This document shows, piece by piece, positions 19,000-29,395 of a stretch of DNA of 64,000 bases; the first letter of the stretch is position 1; every line of letters starts with the position of its first letter. Under the pieces are notes generated by a model, which searched no databases, was not told the DNA's origin, and saw only the letters and a list, made by a program, of their open reading frames with translations. Source of the DNA: Eutreptiella sp. 'Long Island Sound 2002' (taxonomy: Eukaryota; Euglenozoa; Euglenophyceae; Eutreptiales; Eutreptiaceae); the NCBI GenBank assembly GCA_964036045.1, contig OZ038378.1:158604576-158668575 (forward strand), given 5' to 3'. The position numbers and the translations under genes were made by a program.

Positions 19000-20549
19000 A
19001 TAAACTGGAGAGCGTCTTGCTGTGTCTTGCTGCAATATCCCCAAGAAGCCCAATGGATCATCCACACCAAAGAGGGAAGGAGGTGTTCAGTTGAGAACAA
19101 CTTGCAAGCGAAAGCTATGTTGTCACACCAAAGAAACAAGGGGGATTGCTCCCACAAGCCAAAAAAATTGGTTTCGCTTTTGCCGACGCATCTGAGATTG
19201 TGTGAAGTGCAAAAAGACCCGGTTGCTAGAATGCAGGTCCTGAAAAGGTCCTTAGAACCTACCCCATCAGCCCCCCCCCCCCCCTGCCTACCCCCCTAAT
19301 CTGCAGTTTTTCGGGGCCATAGGACGACACTCCTCGGGGCTCAGAACCCAGGGTTGCAAGGTGCACAAACATGGAAACATGCAAACTCAAAGAAGGTACC
19401 CCCCCCTCCCCTTTCGCAAGCACCAGGAAAGTCAAGAAAGTGACGGTCAGACCGGGTCCTGGTGCTTAGACAAGGCGGTGCTAGAGCGCAACACGCGGTA
19501 CCAAAAGAACGCATGTCGCGAAAACCTCGCAAATTGTAATTCCTCGGCTGTGGTCAAGGTAATACGGGGGGCGTTCAGCCGTGGTGGCAAGCCCCCAACC
19601 AAAAGGCAAAGGAGCTGGGGGGTAGGACCAGTACGAACCCGGGGGGAACGTGTTGGTGAACGCCCTCGTGTTCCCAAGGCCTCTGGGCTTGCCTCTTATG
19701 GCGATGGCGATGGGTTGCGGATTGGGAAGAGTACACGGTCAAAAGGGGCATGATGCTCAAGCTCATGCCCATTCCTCATGGACTTCAAATGAATGAAATC
19801 TTCCCCACGAGTAGAACGGGTGATAATAGTGGCAGGCGCCTACTCACCGGTGGACCGGATGTACATGACAGCCAAGCCAAGCCAAACAACATTAGTCATG
19901 GCTGAAAATCAGACCAAAATAAAGAGCAATGGGGTGCAAGCAGAATGTCGTTATGAGCAGGAGGACTCATCACAATCATGACACAGCCCCTCTTTCCTTG
20001 TAGAATCGGCCCACAATCACGCTTTGCCTAGTTTCTAACCATTAAAATTGTGGTCGGAAAATTCGGTAAAAGTGACGGTCAGACCGGGTCTTAGTGCTTG
20101 GACAAGGCGGTGCTTGCGCAAGGGCCATGAGCAACGGATACTGAGCTTGCATATACCCCCATGTCACAGGCATATGGTCATAGCCACCATTCTTAGTTTA
20201 TTGTTTTGCCTTGCTGCATTGCAGCACAAACCAGACCAAATCCTCTCCGAGCTCTATATGTCCCCGGCACCGATATACCTGGGGCCATGCACGAAAGGGG
20301 GGCACAAACCCACCCACCCCCTCAACAGAATAGACTAAAAACTGCCTACGAGAGTGGGCAAACAAAATTTGGCACAAGGGCCAACAAGTGAAAAACACCA
20401 AGCTATTTGTTGTGTTGAAGCCTCCGCAAATTGGGTGCATGCTTCGTACACAATTGCAAACAACGCTTCAAGCAATTGATAGTAACACGCGCAAATGGTA
20501 GCAAGATCCCAGGTTAGATGCGGCACACATCTTGGCGTCCACTAACCTA
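19000..20549. other. Intergenic stretch with two dispersed repeats
   Basis: No gene was recognised. A word of about 50 bp (gtgacggtcagaccgggtc, then gacaaggcggtgct) occurs at 19440-19485 and again at 20070-20115. The segment 20124-20230 (caacggatactgagcttgca, ttgttttgccttgctgca) matches 46465-46570. Confidence 0.5.
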
Positions 20550-20551
20550 CC

Positions 20552-20817
20552 CCCCCCCCCCTTGTATAAGCTACGCCCATGTACGGAATTATTACGGTCC
20601 CTACGCCTACTGTAGCTTGGACAAGGGCGTAGCTTACGCGCAATAAATACAACTACCGACACACACGTGCGCGCGCGCATGGTACCCCCCCCCCTTGTAT
20701 AAGCTACGCCAATGTACGGAATTATTACGGTCCCTACGCCTACTGTAGCTTGGACAAGGGCGTAGCTTACGCGCAATAAATACAACTACCGACACACACG
20801 TGCGCGCGCGCATGGTA
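20552..20817 (+). repeat. 133-bp tandem duplication of the transposon left end (2 copies)
   Basis: Units at 20552-20684 and 20685-20817 run from the C run through cttgtataagctacgcc to gcgcgcgcatggta. They differ at one base (gcccatg versus gccaatg) apart from C-run length. Each unit starts directly after TA. Confidence 0.85.
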
Positions 20818-21135
20818 TGAGTGCACCTTGACCTCCGCCCACATTACCAAGTGCATGCAAACACAAGAAGGCCTTGGGAACATGAAAATTTCAGGTTTAC
20901 ACAAATGTTGGCACAAGCAATGAGGAATGCGAAGCCTACAAATGTTCGGCTTGGAAACCTTCTTGCGATCATACACCATGCGGAACAATTGCACATGCTC
21001 ACCACTTGAAGATGCCTTTGGCTGAGGCTTAGGGGCTGGTTTGGGCTTGGGCAACGTCAAATTCTTGGGAATGAAATTGCCTTGCATGTGGCCCCTTGTA
21101 AAATACAACTTACCATCGAAGACATGGGCCATTTG

Positions 21136-22111
21136 TCACACGCCTCGGGCAGCCTTAGCCCAAACAACTTCAGTGGGCTCATCATCGGAGTCATCGGAAT
21201 CATCACTTGAGGAAGATTCAGAAATGGGACCATCATCATCGGTGTCCGTCCCGGAATCAGAATCAGAATCAGAACTTGAATCGGAATCAGAATTGGCAAA
21301 ATACTTCAAATCCTCAAGCTCCGACAACTTCATCCCCTTGGGGAAGTAAGCCGCACGGCACGCGGCCCTAATATCATCCTCCGTGATGGCATTGAATGCC
21401 TCCAAAACCCATGTGGCGGTTTCCTCACGGGAAGGGATGGGGACGGGCCCTTGTTTCCTTTTTTCCCCCATCAATTTGTCTTCCACCCACTCGGCATAGT
21501 TCTCCTCCAAAGAGGATTTGAAGGACCCATTGATCATTTTTTTGTCACATGCTTGAATGTACGGAGTACAATTTGGGGCCGTGATGTAAAGCCACAAATT
21601 GGCATTCTTGAAGGCAAGGGCAACGGATGCATGCATGTGGGCAGGGGCCCCATCAGCCGTAAAAACACATTGCTCACCCTCTCCCAAAGGAATGGCATGC
21701 CGCAAAGTTTCCTTAACAATATATAGCATGGATGCCTCATTGGTCTTGCCCTTCTTGGTGACCGTTTGCACCATGCGCCGCATCTTCCGGTTCAACCCGG
21801 TGACCTCCCTTTTAATTCGCCCTTCCGTTTCGCCCTTCCAAATCAACACCGGCTTTAACTTTACCACCCGGCCCAACTTGATACATGGGTCGTTATCTTC
21901 ATCCGTTCCATGTTCCAATTTGACAGCAAACTGCAAAAAGGCGGTGATGTTGTTCTTGTGGCGGCCGTTGATGCGCACCACAACGCGGTGCGCGGACTTG
22001 TCATCCAAACACTTCCCGGAAAGTGGCTCCAACGACACCTGGGTTTCGTCGCCGTTGGCCATCCATTGGACCTTCTTTGTCCGAATGGTGCGGTGTAGAA
22101 CAGCACGATAC
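21136..22111 (-). CDS. DDE transposase (pogo/Tigger-like), catalytic exon
   Basis: The acceptor CACTGTAG ends at 22112. The exon encodes YRAVLHRTIRTKKVQW, then NGDETQVSLEP (first Asp), PVLIWKG, CVFTADGAPAH (second Asp) and PNCTPYIQACDKKMINGSFK (third Asp). Thirty-five residues separate the second and third Asp, a D35D spacing in the pogo range. The C-terminus is a long Ser/Asp/Glu-rich tail, and the frame ends at 21136. The order matches DDE_1 family transposases. The CENP-B-type DNA-binding domain that normally precedes the first Asp is not visible upstream, where an 82-bp tandem repeat lies instead. This copy may therefore be internally rearranged and inactive. Confidence 0.75.
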
Positions 22112-22159
22112 CTACAGTGACAGGTGGAAAGCATCAGACTAAAAATTAAAAATTCCCGG

Positions 22160-22398
22160 TGCACCAGCAAGGGGCCACATGTGCTGAAATTTGCAATTCA
22201 GGACCAATGGGATGTATCAAACTAAAAAAAAAAAATTCTTGGTGCACCAGCAGGGGGCCACATGTGCTGAAATTTGCAATTCAGGACCTATGGGATGCAT
22301 CAGACGGAAAAAAAAATTCGTGGTGCACCAGCAGGGGGCCACATGTGCTGAAATTTGCAATTCAGGACCTATGGGATGCATCAGACTAAAAAAAAAAA
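22160..22398 (+). repeat. Tandem repeat, 81-82-bp unit, 3 copies
   Basis: Units start at about 22160, 22241 and 22323. Each reads ggtgcaccagcagggggcc, then tgaaatttgcaattcaggac, then an A run. It lies between the two exons of the transposase. Confidence 0.85.
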
Positions 22399-22399
22399 A

Positions 22400-22752
22400 G
22401 AAGTGCTCCATGGTGAGCTGCCCCCATGCGGCAGCCCTGGGGGGACCTTCGTGGTGTGCCCGGGCTTGGGACACGGCTCAGCCACCACCTCTGGTTCATG
22501 AGGAACTTCAGCAACGGTGGGAGGGATCGGCGGTGTGTCCGGCTCGGGGGAGGGAGATGGGGACCGGATGAAGAACTCGATTTTTGAGAGGGGGGCACAG
22601 GGGTGTGTGACCACCTGCCCACTCTTCATGTACTCCAATACCGCAAACTGGTCCCCCTTCTCTGATGGTCCCTTCATTGTAGCATCCACACGGTCACCGG
22701 TGGAACGTGTGAAAATAACTGGACGGCCAGGTTCAAAAAGAGAAGATTGCAT
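22400..22752 (-). CDS. Probable 5' exon of the transposon gene, with a GDRV...GPS domain
   Basis: Starts at ATG 22752. It encodes MQSSLFEPGRPVIFTRSTG, DRVDATMKGPSEKGD, VLEYMKSGQVVTHPCAPLSK, then a Pro/Glu-rich linker. The first 60 residues are clearly related to the exon at 31090-31306 (PVYYHRSNGDRVSATVVGPS). The pattern of short strands and turns would suit an SH3/Tudor-like barrel, but that is a guess. The 3' boundary is uncertain. Confidence 0.5.
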
Positions 22753-23162
22753 GGTGAGCTGATGCAAGAAAGGGGAATATAAAGCACAAATATTCCCAAA
22801 ATCAGAGCCATGTGGGTTGAAGTGGGTGAAGGCTTGCAACAAATGTGTCCATGGCCCCATCTAATTGGCAAATCTGTCACCAAACCCATGTCTTTTGTGG
22901 CCGCACTACATACCGTACGCAATTAAAATTACGTACACAATTATTACAGTCCCTACGCCTACTGTAGCTTGGACAAGGGCGTAGCTTATCCATGAGCGAT
23001 GGAAAGTCCAGCGACAGGTCCCCACCGACAGACCCACGCTCTCACAATGTGCAGAGTCATCAATACGGCGGCGAAGCCGCCGCCACAGATCGTTCACAGA
23101 TACGGCGCCGGAGGCGCCGCAACAGATAGTGCTGCTCTCCCTCCCTTCGGTCAAGTGCACTT

Positions 23163-24830
23163 TCAGCCTCTGCGCCTCTTGGGGTTAGTGCTGACATCCG
23201 TACTGAATCCTGACGACGAGCCCCCCCCTTCCGATCCCTCACTCGAGGTAGACGCACTCTCCATGTCCTCCGCCTCCGACACTGTCGTAGACGAGAACTC
23301 TGATCTCTGTGAGCTGGACACCTCCGACGACAGCTCTTCCAGCCCCAAGTCCTCCCACATTGGTTCTATCTGCGGTCTCTTGGCCACAGGCCTCTCATCG
23401 TTCGGATGGGACATGCGCCCTGCTTCTGCCAGGGCATCCGCCTCCTCATTACCCTGCACCCCGAGGTGTGACGGGATCCAGTGGATCTGCAGCTCGTCCC
23501 CCGCCCGTTCCCGCTCCCAGAGTATGGTCTCCCACAAGTCCCTGTGCCCCACCTCCCCTGAGGACGTGCGCCACCCATGCCGACGCCGCTTTGGTGACCA
23601 TTCCATAATTCCTTTAAAAACGTACTCCGAGTCCATGACCACCGCCAATCTCTCGCCAGGGCGCCTGGCCAGTACTGCGTGCAGTACCCCCCGCAGTTCC
23701 CCCCTGCTAACCGACTGTTGTTCGCTAATCAGCACATGGGCTGAATGGTTCCGAGGGGACCCCCTGTGAAACCATACCCCAAAACCCGCCTGAGCCCAAC
23801 CGCGCACCGTCTTTGCCGACCCATCAGTATATGCCACTGTCCACCCCCGCTGCTCCAGGGCTGCCAGCTGCTGTACTTTTCCATTTTTATATTTCACCCA
23901 CTTCGCCTCTTTGAGCGCCAATGTATCCGAGGCTCGCGGCGGGCGTGCCGTCGTGGGCTTGTGCGCCGGGCCCTTAAAAATACCCGGCATTGCTGGATCA
24001 CTGAACCATCCGTCCAGGATTTCCACAAATGTGTACAGATCCAGCCTGGAACAGGACATGTTCACTTCCGCGCGCCAACGCCGCAACACCCCCGCCCACC
24101 CGGCGATGAACTCGTCCAGTACTGGCATGTGCTTCTGGTACTGGGCCCGGCAGCGCAGGCTCCACTTTACCTTGAGCCCGGCCCATAGGAGCAAACCCTG
24201 CGTTGTGGTCAGCGACAGGAGGGGGTGATCACGCAGTAGCCGGCTCGGTTCTGCCACCCCCGAGGGTCCCTGTACTACCCCGAAGGCCCGCCGCACTGTG
24301 TCAAACATAAAGTTGCTAAAAAAGCAGTTTCGAAAAACATGCTCATGGTCCTCCACCCGACAGTCTAACGGGCACAGCTTCCCCCCCAGGCGTTCCATGC
24401 GTGTGCCCACAAGCAGTTTCTTCCACGGGCACCGCTGGATGAAATCTCTGTCCCACCTGGGGAGGTGGAGCCGTCCAAACGCCTGCCACACTGGTGGTGG
24501 CTGCCGCGGCGCATGCCGCCGCGTGTGTAACATGAACAACAACATCTTCCTCGACGTCCACAACTGTCCCCACCTCCCCAAGTCCGGTCCCTGATACTGG
24601 TCGCTGGAACCGAGGATTTCCCCCACCCTGCGTAGGTACACCGGCTGCCACGTCGGCGCCAGCAACTCCAACAACACCAGGGGGATGGCACCGTCCTCAA
24701 CTAGGTCCCCCCACCGCATCACCCCGCGCTTGAGCAAGGCAAGACAGTGATAGGTCAGGCGTAGCGAGTTCGCCAGAAGCGCATTATGCCGCCGGCGGTG
24801 GACCGGCGGCGGCGGCACCTCACCCCCCCC
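23163..24830 (-). CDS. LINE ORF, C-terminal part: zinc-binding region and RNase H
   Basis: Continues the RT frame after a one-base slip at a C8 run (24823-24830). Around residues 164-180 lies CPLDCRVEDHEHVFRNC, a zf-RVT-like zinc motif found after RT in many LINEs. RNase HI spans about 340-480 with all four acidic residues: YTDGS, SRGELRG, VVMDSEYVFKG and GNEEADALAEAG, plus IHWIPSHLG. The tail is acidic and serine-rich, with a basic end. The RNase H would remove the RNA strand during target-primed reverse transcription. Confidence 0.8.
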   Translation of the reverse strand, partial: GGGEVPPPPVHRRRHNALLANSLRLTYHCLALLKRGVMRWGDLVEDGAIPLVLLELLAPTWQPVYLRRVGEILGSSDQYQGPDLGRWGQLWTSRKMLLFMLHTRRHAPRQPPPVWQAFGRLHLPRWDRDFIQRCPWKKLLVGTRMERLGGKLCPLDCRVEDHEHVFRNCFFSNFMFDTVRRAFGVVQGPSGVAEPSRLLRDHPLLSLTTTQGLLLWAGLKVKWSLRCRAQYQKHMPVLDEFIAGWAGVLRRWRAEVNMSCSRLDLYTFVEILDGWFSDPAMPGIFKGPAHKPTTARPPRASDTLALKEAKWVKYKNGKVQQLAALEQRGWTVAYTDGSAKTVRGWAQAGFGVWFHRGSPRNHSAHVLISEQQSVSRGELRGVLHAVLARRPGERLAVVMDSEYVFKGIMEWSPKRRRHGWRTSSGEVGHRDLWETILWERERAGDELQIHWIPSHLGVQGNEEADALAEAGRMSHPNDERPVAKRPQIEPMWEDLGLEELSSEVSSSQRSEFSSTTVSEAEDMESASTSSEGSEGGGSSSGFSTDVSTNPKRRRG

Positions 24831-26067
24831 ACCTCCGCGTGATGGAATACGCTTTGAGCGCACCTTGCAAAAAAATCGGCATCCTCAAGGGCACTGGGCC
24901 CAGCTGGAGGTAGCGGAGGTATTCCACTTCTATCACCAGCCCAATGGAAAAAGCCCACCGCCGGAACGGCCCAGCATGTTGCTCCGCAAATTTTTCTGCC
25001 CGTAGGGCATACGTTACAAAAGTCTGGCTGTGCACCCACTGCGCATATGCCGACAGGCTGGCCTGCCCCAGCCTCCCCTCTGCCTGCGGCAGCTGCAATA
25101 TTGGCATCGTCAAATGCCAGTTACTCAAGCCTAATGCCGTGCGATGCGTGAGGTCCAATTGCGAGCACACATGCTCCGTGGGTCGATAGGCCCGCGCCGT
25201 CAGATAGCAAACCGGAGCAATCCAGGACACAAACAAATGGGCTCTCTCCTCCGGGCTTAGAGACATAGACGCCACGGCTCGCGCACGCGTCAGCATTTTT
25301 GCCACCACCGGCACGTACGCTTTCTCCACGGAAACGTTTCCCAGTAGAATGCCCAGGTATTTGACCCACTCCTTCACTGTTACCCCTGCCACCGTGGCTG
25401 GCATGGTGTCCCCGTCACGCACTTTAACCACCGCAAAGGTTTTCGTCGGGTTCACCCTCAAACCAGAAAAATAGCCAAATACATTCAGCCGATATAGGGC
25501 TGCCCGCAGGTCACTTTGGTGCGTTGCCCCCCTCCCTGGCACACAGAACAGCATGTCATCGGCGTACAACAAAACGGTGAGCTGAATTTTTAAAGATTTA
25601 ACATCATAAATCAACAGGACGGTAATGACATCAAACAAGAGGGGGGAGAGCGGGTCCCCCTGCCGAATGCCTGATCCAGGCCGCAGCTGCACCGAGGGTT
25701 CAAAGGACTTGCCTACGCAAAAGAGAATGGGGCCCGCCATGACCGAAAGCAGCACCCGCACATATATTGCTTGCATCCCCAAAAACATCAGTGTGGCCTC
25801 CATCAGATTGAAAGTCACCGAGTCATACGCTTTCCTAAAGTCTACTGCCACCATAATTTGCTCTGGCAGCCGCTCCCATTCTGATCGGGCAAAAATGATG
25901 TGATCGAGCATCTGTCTACCTGGTAGGAAGCCCTTTTGCTCGGGAGGGATGATTTGCTGCAGGGCGTCAATCACTTGTAACAAAATCGTGGTGGAAATCC
26001 ATTTGAGACAGGCGTTTTGTAGTGCAATGGGGCGCAAGTCCTTTGGCCATTCCGCGCCTGCAAACTT
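24820..26067 (-). pseudogene. LINE reverse transcriptase, 5'-truncated, frame broken at G8/C8
   Basis: Motifs in order: FLPGRQMLDHI, VAVDFRKAYDSV (catalytic Asp), GIRQGDPLSPLLFDV, and VLLYADDMLFC (YADD), then GLRVNPTKT and VKYLGILLG. The N-terminus, including any endonuclease domain, is missing because of 5' truncation at 26067. The frame ends in a TGA just after ITRRWGG at a run of eight G (minus strand), while the homologous continuation lies one frame away. This is either a real indel, a sequencing error, or slippage. Confidence 0.8.
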
Positions 26068-26101
26068 GGGCGTAGCTTATACAAGGGGGGGGGGGGGGGT
26101 A

Positions 26102-27371
26102 GGTCTAAAGGTCTCCCACTACTGTTGAAGGAAAAGATGCCATCCATTAAGGTATTGCCGCAGCTCACATGTTAATTTACAATCCGGCCCAGGTACAAGG
26201 CCAGCAAGTAGCGCATCAAGGGTGATGACCACATCTCTCCATAGTGCACTGGTGTAAAACTCAAATGCGTGGCGTTCTTCAACAGTACAATAGGCACAGA
26301 TCGATTGTCTTATCCCAAAGGGGGGAGGGGGGTCCCTCTCATCGCACATTTCCCAAGAGCTAGCAGAGCCACACCATACATCTGGTACCCTTCACGGGCA
26401 ACCAGGAGACCCAGTGTACATTGGGAAATCCAAAGGTGCGGCAACACCGGATGGCCCATTTCTTTGCTGGGGTAGGCGCTATACCCCCGCATACCACAAT
26501 GGCTCATGGGTATGCAGGCTCACATGGGGGTGGGGGAAGAGCAGTGGCTATCTTTGCCCACTTATCAACTTTTGCTTCGCGATCCTCAGCACTGGTAGCC
26601 TCTAACTTTTTTTGTGGCTGGGGTCAAAATTACCTTTACTTTTTTACTTTTGACAAAGCTGCATCAGTTCTGCAACAATACGAGACAGCCCCGGGATCGA
26701 AATATACTCTCAAAATATACCATAGCTTCTTCCCCTTTCAATGATAGGAGCCGAGGTTGACACACAAGGAGCCACTTATATTCCTACCTTGAGTATATCC
26801 GCAATGCGACCTTGGATCGCCACAACCTTGTGAGGGCCCCATCATCTTCCTTGTGTGAAATCTTCTTTTCTCTGGGCAGGCTCATGGGTGAGTCCGGTGA
26901 TGGCCTCATTCGTCCCGGTATCTTCCTAGTGGTACATGGATGCTTGGCCCCGGCTAGGGAGTAGGCAATTTCACATGGTGCTTTTGCGTGCTTGTGTAAA
27001 CCATTCCAGATTAGTGCGTGTCTTAAACCCGGTATATAATATGCTAAGTCCACCTCATGCACCCATGTCTGATATGCTTTTCCCATGTACTGCAGCCACT
27101 TACCCACCCTCCTACACCACATACCGTCATAGTGCTGTGCTCTGGAGACACCTTGGCACCCGGCGTCATGTACTTTCTGTGCTGCCTGCACCATTCTAGC
27201 GGCTTGGTACCCGACCCTGGAGCCAACAATTTCTCCATCACTCCATCACAAGGGATCAAAAATACCTTTGCCTGTTTCCTGACTAAAGTGGTGGGCAATC
27301 ATGCCCACCAATCTGTGTTGCATGGCCTCATTACGCCAAAAAATGGTGCTGATGGGGGCGGGGGGGGGGGG
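26102..27371. other. Intergenic stretch right of the DNA transposon
   Basis: No recognisable gene. Minus-strand open stretches at 26784-27194 and 27044-27298 are Trp/Cys-rich and might be remnants of another element, but no family motif is visible. Confidence 0.4.
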
Positions 27372-27883
27372 GGTGTTTGCTTGGCGCGCACCTGGTGCGC
27401 TTCTTTTATATTAAATATCTTGACTCATACCCCGGATTTAACCCCCTAGAGGAGCCCCCCAAGTCAACCACAGTGGACCGCAAACCCGCCCTACAAAGCA
27501 CACCGCATAAGGCAAAATGGAGAATTTCAACATCAACGTGTATTACTAATGTACTGCTTAACAAACAATTTGTTCCCCACAAGTGTGGGCAACAATACAT
27601 TCATAACAATAGTGGTGACGCTGGAGTGCTTCTGACAACAAGGCACACACATTTGCGTCATCCTCTCCTTAGTCTTGTGTGGCGGCCGAGTTGCTTTTAT
27701 TAGTCCAAACATGAGTCAAGACATGGTCCCATGGTCCATAAGAAGGGTGATGGACCCGCCTCTGAATGCAAAACTGTGTGAAACATAACAGAACACACTC
27801 TGACTGGTGCAACTCATTAGGGCCACCACACCAAATATTCCCTGCGCATCCCACATGCTCTTATCCTATGTTGGGCTTTGCCC

Positions 27884-28337
27884 TCACATAGGACTTGAGT
27901 TCGTTGTATTCAGCTGCAATGGAACTTTACATGCGTGATCCTGATACAATCCACACACCACAGAGCTTACCCACTTGGATTGGCCCACAGATGTTGCCCC
28001 TATGTGTCCTACACGCACTTGTCCCGTGTTGGGTTTTGCCTGTACACAAGACCGGGCTGCACTATGTATGCACTTAGAGTCGCATGTTCCCAGCGTCATA
28101 GCCCCCCATCGGAAAATCAAAGAAATCACCGCACGTACGAGACAATCCATACCCATCCCAAAATAGAACATCTGTGGATGTTCCAGGGGCCAAGGGGCAA
28201 ATCCATAGAATGTTGCCCAACATATCAACAGCAACAGTTACCTTGTAAACATGCGACACATACTTAGGCTTCCACAAGTCAGCACTCCATATGCCACCAA
28301 TGGAACTGATGGGCAGGGATTCCTCGAAATGTGTCAC
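27884..28337 (-). pseudogene. Harbinger-type (DDE_Tnp_4-like) transposase remnant
   Basis: The minus strand reads ISSIGGIWSADLWKPKYVSH, then VYKVTVAVDMLGNILW, PLAPGTSTDVLFWDGYG and FPMGGYDAGNMRL. This resembles the first half of DDE_Tnp_4 domains (K-Y-x-x-K-x-T-V-A-V-D and P-G-x-x-x-D). Continuity is lost after MRL and resumes in another frame (VPLQLNTTNSSPM). Earlier exons near 28400-29030 are also broken. Inactive. Confidence 0.5.
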
Positions 28338-29109
28338 AAAGAACGGAAAAATGGGGAGAACAGTTGAAAGGATTCAACTTGTCGGCCTAGGGAATTTCTT
28401 GTACAACAAGGTGAAGATATTCAGGAACATAGGAAACACTTTGACGCCAAGCCACCTCCAAACACCCTTTGGTGCCCAGCAACAACGGTTTCTGCGGGTG
28501 GGGTGTGTTTCATCCAAAGAAAGAAACAAAACAATGGCTCCCGGTCAAGAAGCTGTGGATGGCTATATTTCCTCAAAAATTCCTCCATAGTGTATGCGTG
28601 TGCACCCATCCGAGCGACTTGGATACGTACAGAGGTGGTGTTTCAACGCTTCTCCCACCAATGCACACCATTGTTGTTACCATCATCGCAAACTGGGTGC
28701 AAAGTGTGGGCCAAATTCTGAGACATAACGAGGAGATACTCCTAGATCACATGCCCCGTCTTCTTGCTCTCCCTCTCACGCTCTTCTTCTTGGTACTCTC
28801 GGTAGACGGTGGTAGCATAGCGTCACGTTTGCGTTTGGGCTTGGGTCTCGCACCAGTAGGTTGGGGTTTGGGATGTGGTTCAGGAATTGAACTAGAACTT
28901 GAAGTAGAACTTGAAGTAGAACTTGAGCTAGAACTGAAATTGGCAATTGGGTTCAACATTGCAACAATGCTGCATTGCCCTTTGGTTGCGGGGAGTGGAG
29001 CCGATGGACTCCTCTTCCGAGCCCAAACGTGAAACATCTTAGTCCCCTACACCCCTGAAATGTGGTAGACTAACAATCAAAACTAACAAAATGAATGAAA
29101 GTAAAAGTA

Positions 29110-29330
29110 GGTCCATATTCCCAATCAGAAAGGGGCAAGTCCACATACCCAACTGGAAAGGGGCCACTCCATATCCCCAACTGGAAAGGGGCCATTCCAT
29201 ATCCCAACTGGAAAGGGGCCGGTCCATATCCCCAACTGGAAAGGGGCCGGTCCATATCCCCAACCGGAAAGGGGCCATTCCATATCCCCGACTGGAAAGG
29301 GGCTGGTCCATATCCCCAACCACAAAGGGG
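29110..29330 (+). repeat. Tandem repeat, about 29-30-bp unit, about 7-8 copies
   Basis: The unit is ccatatccccaactggaaag followed by gggccggt, with slight variation. The array is open in several frames on both strands, so the open frames over it are not evidence of genes. Confidence 0.85.
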
Positions 29331-29395
29331 TCATGCAAAAAGCGTGGATTAGGGCTCCGTATCAAAAGTGGCCCAAAAAGATGCCCGGCGCACTG

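Larger units (their letters stand above)
22990..26067 (-). mobile_element. 5'-truncated LINE retrotransposon (3078 bp) with 13-bp target duplication
   Basis: gggcgtagcttat occurs at 22977-22989 and 26068-26080 as a target site duplication. On the minus strand the element starts inside the RT domain (AEWPKDLRPIALQN) and ends 3' of RNase H in a UTR finishing ...ctcatgg with no poly-A tail. The UTR holds two perfect hairpins, GGCGCC-tcc-GGCGCC and GGCGGC-ttc-GCCGCC. Confidence 0.85.
20550..26099. mobile_element. Pogo/Tc1-like DNA transposon with poly-C/poly-G termini, carrying a nested LINE
   Basis: The left end is a C run plus cttgtataagctacgcc. The right end is the inverse, ggcgtagcttatacaag plus a G run (26085-26099). 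TA flanks both sides (20548-20549 and 26100-26101), as expected for the Tc1/mariner/pogo superfamily. Inside each terminus lies a direct copy of a block containing ccctacgcctactgtagctt. The element encodes a DDE transposase on the minus strand (21136-22111, with a likely 5' exon near 22400-22752). A 3.08-kb LINE interrupts its right terminus. Without the LINE the element would be about 2.5 kb. Confidence 0.7.
27372..29395 (-). mobile_element. Decayed PIF/Harbinger-like DNA transposon
   Basis: The left end region (tttgcttggcgcgcacc) and right end region (gatgcccggcgcactgatg) are roughly inverse. The same end pairs flank a short copy at 53966-54305. The left interior (gtggaccgcaaacccgcc) matches 54055-54090, and 28675-28745 matches 54155-54225. 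A transposase remnant lies at 27884-28337. The ends are imperfect, so the limits are approximate. Confidence 0.45.

Noticed and set aside
20550-26099. The terminal poly-C/tagctacgc words as ends of the LINE itself
   Set aside because: The 13-bp duplication places both words outside the LINE, and LINE-free copies (50888-51258) have the same ends.
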